Source of the DNA: Streptomyces sp. AC550_RSS872 | Lineage (GTDB): Bacteria > Actinomycetota > Actinomycetes > Streptomycetales > Streptomycetaceae | Assembly: GCF_019049285.1 (NCBI RefSeq) | Contig: NZ_JAGMUL010000028.1 | Span: 124,001-188,000 of the forward strand | Direction: 5' to 3' | Length of the DNA: 64,000 bases | Shown: positions 24,574-33,063 of the stretch, piece by piece | Position numbering within the stretch: position 1 is the stretch's first letter | Layout of the letters: every line of letters begins with the position of its first letter | The notes under the pieces: model-generated | The model's database searches: none | Told to the model about the DNA's origin: nothing | The model's input: only the letters and a program-made list of their open reading frames with translations | Position numbers and translations under genes: made by a program

Positions 24574-25550
24574 TTGCCCTCGTTCTCCTCACGGGCCGCC
24601 GCGATCTGGCGGGACATGATCGTGGTCAGTTCGTACGCCGTGTGGGACGCGGCCACCGACGTGATCTCGGCGTGATCGTACGCGGGCGCCACCTCGACGA
24701 CATCGGCGGAGACCAGGTTGCACCCGGCCAGACCGCGCAGGATCTCCAGCAGCTCCCTCGACGTCATGCCGCCGGCCTCGGGCGTGCCGGTGCCGGGGGC
24801 GTGGGCCGGGTCGAGGCAGTCGATGTCGATGGAGATGTAGAGGGGGCGGTCGCCGATGCGCTGGCGCAGCTGGTCGGCGACCTCGTCGGCGCCGCGCCGG
24901 TAGACGTCGGCGGAGGTGACGATGCCGAAGCCCATCTTCTCGTCGTCGGTGAGGTCCTGCTTGCCGTACAGCGGGCCGCGGATGCCGACGTGGGAGAGGG
25001 CGGAGGTGTCGAGGATGCCCTCTTCGACCGCGCGCCGGAACGGCGTGCCGTGGGTGTACTCGGCACCGAAGTACGTGTCCCAGGTGTCGAGGTGGGCGTC
25101 GAAGTGGAGCAGCGCGACCGGGCCGTGCTTCTTGGCGACCGAGCGCAGCAGCGGCAGCGCGATGGTGTGGTCGCCGCCCAGGGTCATAAGGCGGGCGCCG
25201 GTGCCGATCAGCTCGTCGGCGGCGGCCTCGACGGTCTCGACGGCCTCGTTGATGTTGAAGGGGTTCACGGCGATGTCGCCGCCGTCCGCCACCTGGGCGA
25301 GGGCGAACGGGGAGGCGTCCTGCGCCGGGTTGTACGGGCGCAGCAGCCGGGACGCCTCACGGATCGCGTTGCCGCCGAAGCGGGCGCCCGGCCGGTACGA
25401 GACCCCCGAGTCGAACGGCACGCCGACCACGGCGACATCGGCGCGGCCGACCTCGTCGAGGCGGGGCAGCCGGGCGAAGGTGGCGGGTCCGGCGTACCGC
25501 GGGATGCGGGAGGAGTCGACGGGGCCGCGGGGGGTCTCGTTGCCAGTCAT
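24570..25550 (-). CDS. speB: Agmatinase / ureohydrolase family enzyme
   Basis: This 326-residue manganese ureohydrolase contains all metal motifs: GGDHTI (about residue 125), DAHLDTWD (about 150) and [19 protein letters not shown] (about 231). The family hydrolyses agmatine, guanidinobutyrate or related guanidino compounds to urea plus an amine. The gene is first of a two-gene operon with the ThDP enzyme. A small conserved gene and then a divergent PucR regulator lie upstream, suggesting nitrogen-source control. The exact guanidino substrate cannot be read from sequence, so speB is the family symbol. Confidence 0.88.
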   Translation of the reverse strand: MTGNETPRGPVDSSRIPRYAGPATFARLPRLDEVGRADVAVVGVPFDSGVSYRPGARFGGNAIREASRLLRPYNPAQDASPFALAQVADGGDIAVNPFNINEAVETVEAAADELIGTGARLMTLGGDHTIALPLLRSVAKKHGPVALLHFDAHLDTWDTYFGAEYTHGTPFRRAVEEGILDTSALSHVGIRGPLYGKQDLTDDEKMGFGIVTSADVYRRGADEVADQLRQRIGDRPLYISIDIDCLDPAHAPGTGTPEAGGMTSRELLEILRGLAGCNLVSADVVEVAPAYDHAEITSVAASHTAYELTTIMSRQIAAAREENEGK

Positions 25551-25604
25551 CGTGAAATGCCTTCTTTCCTACGCTTCGTCGCGTATGTACTTCTGCCTGC
25601 GACT

Positions 25605-25844
25605 CTACTGGGGAGCCGACACCGCTTCGGACACGAGTTCGAGGTCCCGCCCGGCGAGGCGCTCACGCCAGGCGGCGAGTACGGCCGCGTCGGCCGGCCT
25701 CGCCATCAAGGAGACGGCGATGTACGCGGCGAGGGAAGACAGCGGGCCGTAGGAGACCGGTTCAACCGAAGGTTCGAGTCGCGGGGTGACGGACGTCGAC
25801 ACTATGTGGCCGGAAAGCGGCTGAGAAGTGTACGTTTCATCCAT
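25605..25844 (-). CDS. Small conserved hypothetical protein upstream of agmatinase
   Basis: This 79-residue product opens MDETYTSQPLSGHIVSTSVT and has a hydrophobic helix (LSSLAAYIAVSLMARP) and AAVLAAWRERLAGRDLELVS. Third-codon G+C is high, as in neighbouring real genes, and it fills the gap between agmatinase (55 bases away, same strand) and the divergent PucR gene. The start ATG at 25844 has no strong ribosome site. No domain is recognised. Its position suggests it is the first gene of the agmatinase operon. Confidence 0.6.
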   Translation of the reverse strand: MDETYTSQPLSGHIVSTSVTPRLEPSVEPVSYGPLSSLAAYIAVSLMARPADAAVLAAWRERLAGRDLELVSEAVSAPQ

Positions 25845-25875
25845 CTGAGGTTGCGCAGCTGGAGGAAACATCCAC

Positions 25876-27342
25876 ATGCCGGACCCTGCCGTTCCGCCCA
25901 CCCCGCCCGTACCGCTCTCGGCGCTCCTGGCCCGCGAGGACCTGGGCCTGCGCCGGATCGCCGGACCCATGGACGCGGACACGTCCGTGCACTGGGCGCA
26001 CACCTCGGAGATGGCCGATCCGTACCCCTATCTGCTGGGCGGCGAGCTGCTGCTGACGGCCGGGGTGCACATCCCGGAGGCGGCGGGCTCGGGGACGTAC
26101 TTCGACGACTACGTGTCGAGGATCGTGGCGGCGGGCGGCGCGGCCCTGGGGTTCGGGCTCGCCCCCGTCCACGACACGGTGCCGCGCGCCCTGGTCGCCG
26201 CCTGCGACGCGTACGGCCTCCCGCTCCTGGAGGTCCCGCCCCGGACGACCTTCTCGGGCGTGGCCCGCGCGGTCTGGCAGCTCATGGCCCAGGCCCGCCA
26301 CGCCGAACTGCGCCGCGTGACCGAGGCCCAGCAGAGCCTGGCCGCGGCGGCCTCGCGCCCGGATCCGGTCCGGGCGGTCCTGCGGCAGCTGGCCCAGCGG
26401 GTGGGCGGCCGGGCGGTGCTGTACGGGCCGGAGGGGGCGGTGGTCGGGGAGGCGGGCCGAGGGCCGGAGGAGGCGGTGAGCAGGGCGTTGTCCGAGCTCG
26501 CGGCGGTCGTACGTCCCTCGGGTCCGGGGACACCCGTCTCCGCCACCGACACCCTCGCCGGCACCCACCTCGCCGCCTACGCCCTCGGGGCCGGCCAGGG
26601 CTTCGCCCTCGGGGTCGCCGCCCCGCACCGGGACCCCGGCGACCACACCATCGCCTCCGTCGCCGCCGTGCTCCTCTCCCTGCTCACCGGCGAGCACCAG
26701 AGCGGCTCGGGAGCGGCCCGCTCGTCGGCGCTCGTACGGCTGCTGCTGGGCGCCGAGCCGCGGACGGTGGCCCCGCTCCTCGGCGCGGACCGCTGGCTGG
26801 TGGTGCACGGCCGCCCCGACACCCAGCCCTGCGACCCCGTGGCGGCCTCGGCGCTGGGCGCGGCCCTCGGCTCCCCGCTGGTCGACCTCGCGCAGGACGT
26901 CGTACGCGTCCTCGCCCCGGCGGACCGCGAACCGGCCCCGCAGCCCGGCTGGACCCTGGGCGTGAGCGCCCCCGCGGCCGCCGAGGAGTGGCCGGCGGCC
27001 GACATCCAGGCGGCCCGGGCCCTGTCCCGCGCCCGGGCCACCCGCACGCCCCTGTTCCGGCACGGCACCCACCGCCCGGCCCTCACGGACCTGCTCGCCC
27101 CCGACGAGGCGGAGTCCCACGCCCGCGCACTCCTCGCGCCCCTCACGGCCCCGCTCACGGAGACCCTGCGCACCTGGCTCTCCCTGCACGGCAGTTGGGA
27201 CCGCACGGCCGTCGCCCTGTCCGTCCACCGCAACACGGTCCGCCAGCGGATCGCCCGTTGCGCGGCGCTTCTCGGCACGGACCTGGACGACCCGGACGTA
27301 CGGATGGAGTTGTGGTTCGCCCTGCGGCACGGCGATGGGTGA
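25876..27342 (+). CDS. PucR-family transcriptional regulator
   Basis: This 488-residue regulator starts after GGAGGAAA. The N-terminal PucR domain (about 10-135: LLGGELLLTAGVHIPEAAGS, and FGLAPVHDTVPRALVAACDA) precedes a GGDEF-like/GAF-like middle. The C-terminal PucR HTH (about 425-482) contains WLSLHGSWDRTAVALSVHRN, TVRQRIARCAALLG and DLDDPDVRMELWFAL. PucR proteins respond to purine-breakdown or amine metabolites. It is divergent from the agmatinase genes, with the two starts only 31 bases apart from the small upstream gene, so the most likely target is that operon. Confidence 0.9.
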   Translation: MPDPAVPPTPPVPLSALLAREDLGLRRIAGPMDADTSVHWAHTSEMADPYPYLLGGELLLTAGVHIPEAAGSGTYFDDYVSRIVAAGGAALGFGLAPVHDTVPRALVAACDAYGLPLLEVPPRTTFSGVARAVWQLMAQARHAELRRVTEAQQSLAAAASRPDPVRAVLRQLAQRVGGRAVLYGPEGAVVGEAGRGPEEAVSRALSELAAVVRPSGPGTPVSATDTLAGTHLAAYALGAGQGFALGVAAPHRDPGDHTIASVAAVLLSLLTGEHQSGSGAARSSALVRLLLGAEPRTVAPLLGADRWLVVHGRPDTQPCDPVAASALGAALGSPLVDLAQDVVRVLAPADREPAPQPGWTLGVSAPAAAEEWPAADIQAARALSRARATRTPLFRHGTHRPALTDLLAPDEAESHARALLAPLTAPLTETLRTWLSLHGSWDRTAVALSVHRNTVRQRIARCAALLGTDLDDPDVRMELWFALRHGDG

Positions 27343-27432
27343 TCCACACCGAGCGGCATCCGCACAGTGACCCGCGTCGCACGCGGACCGGACGCGGGCG
27401 TTCCCACAGTTGTCTGCCTCACAATGGGAGCC

Positions 27433-28224
27433 ATGCCGATACCCGGGACACCCAGCCGCGCCGAGCTCGTCGACCATCTCGTCAGAACCCGTATCGCGGG
27501 TGACGTCGCCACTCCCCGCGAGAACAACCTCTCCCACTACCGCAAGCTGGCGAACGGCGACCGCCACTACTGGCTCGGACTGGAGCTCGGCGACCGCTGG
27601 ACCGACGAACAGGACGTCCTCGCGGTGATGGCGGAGCGCGTCGGGGTGAACGACGACGCCGAGCACCGCCACGGCCAGGACACCATCGATCCCGAGCTGA
27701 CGGTGGCCGCGCTGGAGCGCATGGCGGCCCGGCTGCGCAAGGCGGCGGACGGGCAGCAGCGGGTGCTGTTCGCGACCGGTCATCCGGGCGGTCTGCTGGA
27801 CGTGCACCGCGCGACGGCGCAGGCACTGCGTTCGGCGGGCTGCGAGATCGTGGTGATCCCCGAGGGTCTCCAGACGGACGAGGGATACGTCATGCAGTTC
27901 GCGGACGTGGCCGTCCTGGAACACGGCGCCACCCTCTGGCACACCCACTCCGGCGAGCCGATGAAGGCCATCCTGACGGGACTTGAGCGCGCGGGCCGCC
28001 CGCTGCCGGACCTGGTCGTCGCCGACCACGGCTGGGCGGGCTACGCCGGTCAGCACGGCGTGGACTCCGTCGGATACGCGGACTGCAACGACCCGGCGCT
28101 GTTCCTGGCGGAGGCCGAGGGGACCGTCCAGGTGGTGGTGCCGCTGGACGACCATGTGGTCAGCCCGCGCTACTACGACCCGATGACGGCGTATCTGCTG
28201 CGTGAGGCGGGCCTGGTCGAGTAG
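27433..28224 (+). CDS. Phosphatase-annotated conserved protein
   Basis: This is a 263-residue protein from the ATG at 27433; an ATG at 27424 is equally possible, as neither has a well-spaced ribosome site. Landmarks are TPRENNLSHYRKLANGDRHY, VLFATGHPGGLLDVHRATAQ, WHTHSGEPM and LVVADHGWAGYAGQHGVDSV. The His/Asp-rich set (GHPGG, THSGEP, ADHGWAG) resembles an actinomycete family commonly annotated as phosphatase. I know no characterised member, so the activity is tentative. It ends before a terminator shared with the convergent thioesterase gene. Confidence 0.65.
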   Translation: MPIPGTPSRAELVDHLVRTRIAGDVATPRENNLSHYRKLANGDRHYWLGLELGDRWTDEQDVLAVMAERVGVNDDAEHRHGQDTIDPELTVAALERMAARLRKAADGQQRVLFATGHPGGLLDVHRATAQALRSAGCEIVVIPEGLQTDEGYVMQFADVAVLEHGATLWHTHSGEPMKAILTGLERAGRPLPDLVVADHGWAGYAGQHGVDSVGYADCNDPALFLAEAEGTVQVVVPLDDHVVSPRYYDPMTAYLLREAGLVE

Positions 28225-28232
28225 GGGTGACC

Positions 28233-28252
28233 GTCCGGCCAGGAGGCCGGAC
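28233..28252. terminator. Hairpin between convergent genes
   Basis: GTCCGGCC (28233-28240), AGGA loop and GGCCGGAC (28245-28252) form a perfect 8-base stem, with flanking GGGTG and CACCC that can extend it with mismatches. It lies in the 40-base gap between the phosphatase-like gene and the thioesterase gene. Confidence 0.65.
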
Positions 28253-28264
28253 AGCCATCACCCA

Positions 28265-29131
28265 TCACCGGGGGACCCGGACCACGCCCTCCTGGATCAC
28301 CGACACCGCAAGCCGGCCGTCCTGCGTGTAGATACGGGCCTGACCGAGGCCGCGCCCGCCATGGGCCGACGGCGACTCCTGGTCGTACAGCAGCCATTCG
28401 TCCGCGCGGAACGGGCGGTGGAACCACATCGCGTGGTCCAGCGAGGCGCCGACCACGTCGCCGACGGCCCAGCCGCCCCGGCCGTGCGCGAGCAGGACGG
28501 AGTCGAGGAGGGTCATGTCGGAGACATAGGTGGCGAGGACGACGTGCAGGAGGGGGTCGTCGGCCAGCTTGCCGTTGGTGCGGAACCAGACCTGGGAGTG
28601 CGGTTCGCGGGGCTCGCCGAACCTGCCGTACGGCGGCTCGTCGACATAGCGCAGGTCGACCGCCTGGCGTGCCTCCAGGAACCGCTCGACGACGTCCGCG
28701 TCCAGGTGGTCGTAACCGCGCAGCCGCTCCTCGGAGGTGGGGAGGGTCGCCGGGTCGGGTGCGGGGGGCATGGGGGCCTGGTGGTCCATGCCCTCCTCGT
28801 GCACCTGGAACGAGGCCGACAGGGCGAAGATCGGCTTGCCGTGCTGGACGGCGACGACGCGCCGGGTGGTGAAGGAGCGGCCGTCGCGCATGCGGTCGAC
28901 GTTGTAGACGATGGGCGCGCCCGGGTCGCCCATGCGCAGGAAGTACGCGTGGAGGGAGTGCGCGGGCCGGTCCGCGGGGACCGTGCGCCCGGCGGCGACG
29001 AGCGCCTGGGCCGCGACCTGACCGCCGAAGACGCGCGGGACGACGGCGGAGCGGGACTGGCCGCGGAAGATGTCCACCTCGATCTGCTCCAGGTCGAGCA
29101 GATCGAGGAGGCCGTGCAGTGCCTCGTTCAT
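28265..29131 (-). CDS. tesB: Acyl-CoA thioesterase II (TesB family)
   Basis: This 288-residue double-hotdog thioesterase opens LLDLLDLEQIEVDIFRGQSR and has VFGGQVAAQALVAAGRTV, SLHAYFLRMGDPGAPIVYNV, and a second hotdog with VLATYVSDMTLLDSVLLAHG (the catalytic Asp region) and SLDHAMWFHRPFRADEWLLY. It hydrolyses acyl-CoAs to free acids and CoA, probably to relieve acyl-CoA build-up. Its start is only 35 bases from the stop of the upstream acyl-CoA dehydrogenase gene on the same strand, so they form an operon. Confidence 0.92.
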   Translation of the reverse strand: MNEALHGLLDLLDLEQIEVDIFRGQSRSAVVPRVFGGQVAAQALVAAGRTVPADRPAHSLHAYFLRMGDPGAPIVYNVDRMRDGRSFTTRRVVAVQHGKPIFALSASFQVHEEGMDHQAPMPPAPDPATLPTSEERLRGYDHLDADVVERFLEARQAVDLRYVDEPPYGRFGEPREPHSQVWFRTNGKLADDPLLHVVLATYVSDMTLLDSVLLAHGRGGWAVGDVVGASLDHAMWFHRPFRADEWLLYDQESPSAHGGRGLGQARIYTQDGRLAVSVIQEGVVRVPR

Positions 29132-29166
29132 GGCACCTTTTCTACTGGCAGGGGATGTCAGGAGCC

Positions 29167-30324
29167 TTACAGGCCCATGTCCTTCGCGATGATCGACTTC
29201 ATGATCTCGCTGGTACCGCCGTAGATGCGGTTGACGCGGTTGTCCGCGTACAGGCGGGCGATCGGGTACTCGTTCATGAAGCCGTAGCCGCCGTGCAGCT
29301 GGAGGCAGCGGTCGATCACGCGGTGGGCGACCTCGGTGCAGAAGAGCTTCGCGGAGGCGGCCTCGGCGGGGGTCAGCTCACCGGCGTCCAGAGCCTCCAG
29401 GGCGCGGTCGGCGACGGCCTCGGCGGCGTCGACCTCGGCCTGGCAGGCGGCCAGCTCGAACTTGGTGTTCTGGAAGGAGGCGACGGACTTGCCGAAGACG
29501 GTGCGGTCCTGGACGTACTCCTTGGCGAACCGCACGGCGGCCTTGGCCTGCGCGTAGGCGCCGAAGGCGATGCCCCAGCGCTCGGAGGCGAGGTTGTGAC
29601 CGAGGTAGTAGAAGCCCTTGTTCTCCTCGCCGAGGAGGTCCTCGACCGGGACCTTCACGTCGACGAACGCCAGCTCGGCGGTGTCGGAGGTCTTCAGGCC
29701 GAGCTTGTCGAGCTTGCGGCCGACGGAGTAGCCCTCGGACTTGGTGTCCACGGCGAACAGGGAGATGCCGTGGCGGCGGTCCTCGGCGCTGGGCGCGTCG
29801 GTGCGGGCGCAGACGATCACGCGGTCGGCGTGAACGCCACCGGTGATGAAGGTCTTGGCGCCGTTGAGGACGTAGTGCGTGCCGTCCTCGGAGAGCTTGG
29901 CGGTGGTCTTCATGCCCGCGAGGTCGGAGCCGGTGCCCGGCTCGGTCATCGCCAGCGCCCACATCTCCTCACCGGAGACGAACTTCGGCAGGAACCGCTT
30001 CTTCTGCTCGTCGGAGGCGAGCATCTTGATGTACGGCAGGCCGAGCAGCACGTGCACGCCGGAGCCGCCGAACTGCACACCCGCGCGGGCGGTCTCCTCG
30101 TACATCACCGCCTCGAACTTGTACGAGTCGATGCCGGCGCCGCCGTACTCCTCGTCGACGCGGATGCCGAAGACGCCGAGCTCGGCGAGCTTGTAGTAGA
30201 AGTCGCGGGGCGCCTGGCCCGCCGCGAACCACTCGTCGTAGACCGGGACGACCTCGGCCTCGATGAAGGCGCGGATGGTCTCCCGGAACGCCTCGTGATC
30301 CTCGCTGAACACAGTACGGCGCAC
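29167..30324 (-). CDS. Acyl-CoA dehydrogenase (long-chain/isovaleryl-type active site)
   Basis: From the GTG at 30324 this is a 385-residue flavoprotein (a GTG at 30333 would add three residues). It has MTEPGTGSDLAGMKTTA, a central beta domain, and the C-terminal QLHGGYGFMNEYPIARLYAD plus IYGGTSEIMK. The residue before GTSE is Gly rather than Glu. A Glu in NLASERWGIAFGAY sits where isovaleryl-CoA and long-chain dehydrogenases keep their base on helix G. It is therefore more likely to act on long or branched chains than short straight chains. It is first in the operon with tesB. Confidence 0.9.
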   Translation of the reverse strand: MRRTVFSEDHEAFRETIRAFIEAEVVPVYDEWFAAGQAPRDFYYKLAELGVFGIRVDEEYGGAGIDSYKFEAVMYEETARAGVQFGGSGVHVLLGLPYIKMLASDEQKKRFLPKFVSGEEMWALAMTEPGTGSDLAGMKTTAKLSEDGTHYVLNGAKTFITGGVHADRVIVCARTDAPSAEDRRHGISLFAVDTKSEGYSVGRKLDKLGLKTSDTAELAFVDVKVPVEDLLGEENKGFYYLGHNLASERWGIAFGAYAQAKAAVRFAKEYVQDRTVFGKSVASFQNTKFELAACQAEVDAAEAVADRALEALDAGELTPAEAASAKLFCTEVAHRVIDRCLQLHGGYGFMNEYPIARLYADNRVNRIYGGTSEIMKSIIAKDMGL

Positions 30325-30424
30325 CGCCGCCACCGCCCTTCTTTGCGCCTAAACCGGCGCCGCTCTCGCGTACGTGGTTGCTCGCCGCGGGGGTTGCTCA
30401 ATTGATGGTTGCGACCCCATGGCT

Positions 30425-30456
30425 AAGCGCTTGCTCAGATACCGTACCGGCCGGTA
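30425..30456. promoter_or_regulatory. Palindromic operator candidates upstream of the acyl-CoA dehydrogenase
   Basis: Two palindromes lie about 100-130 bases upstream of the dehydrogenase start: AAGCGCTT within GGCTAAGCGCTTGCTCAG (core 30425-30432), and TACCGGCCGGTA (30445-30456), a perfect 12-base palindrome. CAAGNNCTTG-like dyads are typical of TetR regulators of acyl-CoA genes, and the first is a partial match. The gap 30325-30493 holds no other gene. Confidence 0.45.
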
Positions 30457-30493
30457 GAAAGATCCGTCCAGAGGAGCACCCCCGTAACGCTCG

Positions 30494-31147
30494 TCACGCT
30501 CGCCGCCGCGTGCCACGCCCCGCCCGCAGCAGCCGTACGACCACGAGGGCCAGGACCGCCACGACCACGGCCGCCAGGATCGCCTTGGAGTAGAGGCCGA
30601 CCAGGTCGGTGACCTCGTGCCAGCGGGCGCCCAGCGCGTAGCCGGCGGCGATGAAGGCGGTGTTCCAGATGAGGCTGCCGGCCGCGGTGAGGGCGAGGAA
30701 GAGGGGCAGCCGCATGCGTTCCACGCCGGCCGGTATCGAGATCAGGCTGCGGAAGATCGGCACGAAGCGGCCGAAGAACACGGCCTTGGTGCCGTGCCGG
30801 ACGAACCACGCCTCGGTCCGCTCCACGTCCGCGACCTTCACCAGCGGCAGTCGTGCGGCCGCCGCGATCAGTCGTTCCCGGCCGAAGAGCGCGCCCAGCA
30901 GATACAGGGCCAGCGCACCCACCACCGATCCGGCCGTCGTCCAGGCCACGGCCGCGACGACGTCCATCCGCCCCTGACTCGCCGTGAACCCCGCCAACGG
31001 CAGGATCACCTCGCTCGGCAGCGGCGGAAAGAGGTTCTCCAGGGCGATGGCCAGCCCGGCACCGGGCCCGCCCAGTTTCTCCATCAGGCCGGCGGCCCAG
31101 CCGGCGACTCCGCCGACGGGGGCGTCGGCCGCAGCAGCAATGATCAT
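30494..31147 (-). CDS. DedA-family membrane protein
   Basis: This 217-residue multi-pass protein has the DedA/VTT signatures ENLFPPLPSEVILPLAG near residue 37 and VFFGRFVPIFRSLISIPAGV near residue 125, with about five hydrophobic segments and an Arg-rich C-terminus. DedA proteins are lipid scramblases or flippases tied to membrane homeostasis and envelope-drug resistance. I used the ATG at 31147; an upstream in-frame start at 31219 lacks support. It is divergent from the histidine kinase gene, with a 134-base shared gap, so the two-component system may control it. Confidence 0.85.
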   Translation of the reverse strand: MIIAAAADAPVGGVAGWAAGLMEKLGGPGAGLAIALENLFPPLPSEVILPLAGFTASQGRMDVVAAVAWTTAGSVVGALALYLLGALFGRERLIAAAARLPLVKVADVERTEAWFVRHGTKAVFFGRFVPIFRSLISIPAGVERMRLPLFLALTAAGSLIWNTAFIAAGYALGARWHEVTDLVGLYSKAILAAVVVAVLALVVVRLLRAGRGTRRRA

Positions 31148-31281
31148 GCAGGCCACTTTACGAAGTCTTGACCTAAAGGCGGTATGAGGAAGGCCGCACG
31201 ACCGGCTGTGGCACTCCACACGTCAGGAGTGCGGTTTTCCGCAGGGCGCCGCCCCCGAGACCTTGGCTAGCCTGGCCCACC

Positions 31282-32418
31282 GTGATCGCATTCACCGGGC
31301 GCTGGCTCCGTCTCGCCGCCGGACTGCTGCTGGGCGGCCTGACAGCGCTGGCCGAGCTGGTCTGCGTCGCCGACGGCGGGGTGCGCAGGATGCGGGCCCT
31401 GGCGACCGGACGCCCGCCGTCCGTCCCCCCGGGCACGCTGCGCCTGGCCGGGCTGGAGCGGCGCCGCCTCGCGGTGTTCCATGGCGCCGAGCTGGACCCG
31501 CCGCGCGACGGGCGGGCAGCGTTCGGGTATCTCGCGGCGCGTTGGCCGCTGGGCCTGTTCGGCCTGCTGGTGTTGCTGACCTCGCTGATCGCCCTCCTCT
31601 ACTCCTCGCTGCTGGTGTGGACGTGGTTCGTGCTGGACCCCCTCCATCCCGGCACCGTCACGCTCACCGGCCTGGGCGGGCTGTTCCTGCTGTTCCTGTG
31701 CGCGCAGGGCGGCCGCGGACTGGCACAGCTGGACGAGCAGCTGGCCCGGCGCCACCTCGGCCCCAGCGAGACGGAGCTGCTGCGGCGCCGGGTGGGCGAG
31801 CTGGCCGAGACCCGCGCGGGTGTCGTCCAGGCCGTGCACGACGAGCGGCGGCGCATCGAACGCGACCTGCACGACGGGGTGCAGCAACGCCTGGTCGCCC
31901 TGGGCATGCTGCTCGGCCGGGCCCGCCGGGCCGCCGACCCGGCCAAGGCGGACGCCCTGCTGCGCCAGGCGCACGAGGAGTCCGCGCACGCCCTGACCGA
32001 GCTGCGCGAGACGGCATGGCGGATCTATCCCGCGACCCTGGACGAGCGGGGGCTGGCCGCCGCGCTGGAGGGGCTGGCGGAGCGGTCGGTGGTGCCGGTG
32101 GAGGTGTCGTACGAACTGGACGGCGCCCCTCCCCCGGTCCCCGTGCAGACGGTGGCGTACTTCGTCGCCGCCGAGGCCGTCACCAACACGCTGAAGCACT
32201 CGGGCGCCACGCGCGCGAGGATCCACGTGGGCAGGAGGGGAGAGGGACTGATGGTGCGCATAGAGGACGACGGCAGCGGCGGCGCCCCGTCCCGGCCCAC
32301 GACCGGCGGCCTCCTCGGCCTGTCCCGCCGCGTCGCCGCCCTCGACGGACGACTCGACATACACAGCCCGTCCGGCGGCCCGACCGTCATCACCGCGGAG
32401 CTGCCGTGCGCGTCATGA
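31282..32418 (+). CDS. Two-component sensor histidine kinase (NarL-partner, HisKA_3 type)
   Basis: This 378-residue kinase has one hydrophobic segment at the N-terminus (about 9-29) and two near 85-112 and 120-142 with little outside the membrane. The phospho-acceptor is His197 in RRRIERDLHDGVQQRLVALG, followed by an ATPase domain with AEAVTNTLKHSGATRARIHV and GGLLGLSRRVAALDGRL. The GTG start lies a few bases after a TAGCCT -10-like hexamer with no ribosome site, consistent with a leaderless message. Its 3' end overlaps the response regulator gene by 13 bases. The signal is unknown. Confidence 0.9.
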   Translation: MIAFTGRWLRLAAGLLLGGLTALAELVCVADGGVRRMRALATGRPPSVPPGTLRLAGLERRRLAVFHGAELDPPRDGRAAFGYLAARWPLGLFGLLVLLTSLIALLYSSLLVWTWFVLDPLHPGTVTLTGLGGLFLLFLCAQGGRGLAQLDEQLARRHLGPSETELLRRRVGELAETRAGVVQAVHDERRRIERDLHDGVQQRLVALGMLLGRARRAADPAKADALLRQAHEESAHALTELRETAWRIYPATLDERGLAAALEGLAERSVVPVEVSYELDGAPPPVPVQTVAYFVAAEAVTNTLKHSGATRARIHVGRRGEGLMVRIEDDGSGGAPSRPTTGGLLGLSRRVAALDGRLDIHSPSGGPTVITAELPCAS

Positions 32419-33062
32419 TCGCCGAAGACTCCGCGCTGCTGCGCGAGGGTCTCGTCCGCCTCCTCGCCGACGAGGGGCATGTCGTGACGGCCTCGGTGGG
32501 GAACGCGGACGCGTTGCTGGCCGCGGTCGCGGCCGATCCGCCCGACATCGTGGTCGTGGACGTGCGCATGCCGCCCACACACACCGACGAGGGGCTGCGG
32601 GCCGCGCTCCGGATCCGCGGAGACCATCCCGGTACGGCCGTCCTGGTCCTCTCCCAGTACGTCGAGGGCCGCTACGCCACCGAGTTGCTCAGCGGCAGCA
32701 GCGAGGGCGTCGGCTATCTCCTCAAGGACCGGGTCATGCAGGTGGAGGAGTTCCTCGCCGCTCTGGACCGCGTGGGCGCGGGCGGCACCGCGTTCGACCC
32801 CGAGGTGGTCCGGCGGCTCCTCGCCCGCAGCACCCGCACCGACCCGCTGCACCGGCTCACGCCCCGCGAGCGGGACGTCCTGGCGCTGATGGCCCAGGGC
32901 TGCACCAACGCCGCCATCGCCCAGCAGCTCTACATCTCCCGGAGCGCGGTGGAGAAGCACACCAACGCGATCTTCGACAAGCTCGGCCTGACGGGTACGA
33001 CCGGCTACAGCCGCCGCGTCCTCGCGGTACTGCGGCACCTGAGCGGCTCCGCCGAGGGTTAG
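32406..33062 (+). CDS. NarL/FixJ-family response regulator
   Basis: This 218-residue partner of the upstream kinase starts at the GTG at 32406, six bases after GGAG and inside the kinase gene. The receiver domain has acidic residues in IAEDS, the phosphorylated Asp52 in VVVDVRMPP, and Lys in YLLKDRV. The C-terminal LuxR-type HTH runs LTPRERDVLALMAQGCTNAA, IAQQLYISRSAVEKHTNAIF. The stop is one base from the stop of the convergent tetR gene. Targets unknown; the divergent dedA gene is the nearest candidate. Confidence 0.92.
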   Translation: MRVMIAEDSALLREGLVRLLADEGHVVTASVGNADALLAAVAADPPDIVVVDVRMPPTHTDEGLRAALRIRGDHPGTAVLVLSQYVEGRYATELLSGSSEGVGYLLKDRVMQVEEFLAALDRVGAGGTAFDPEVVRRLLARSTRTDPLHRLTPRERDVLALMAQGCTNAAIAQQLYISRSAVEKHTNAIFDKLGLTGTTGYSRRVLAVLRHLSGSAEG

Positions 33063-33063
33063 C

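Noticed and set aside
24516..27503. 995-codon plus-strand frame crossing agmatinase and PucR genes
   Set aside because: It runs antisense to agmatinase and out of frame with PucR, and its product is Arg/Pro/Gly-rich without any domain.
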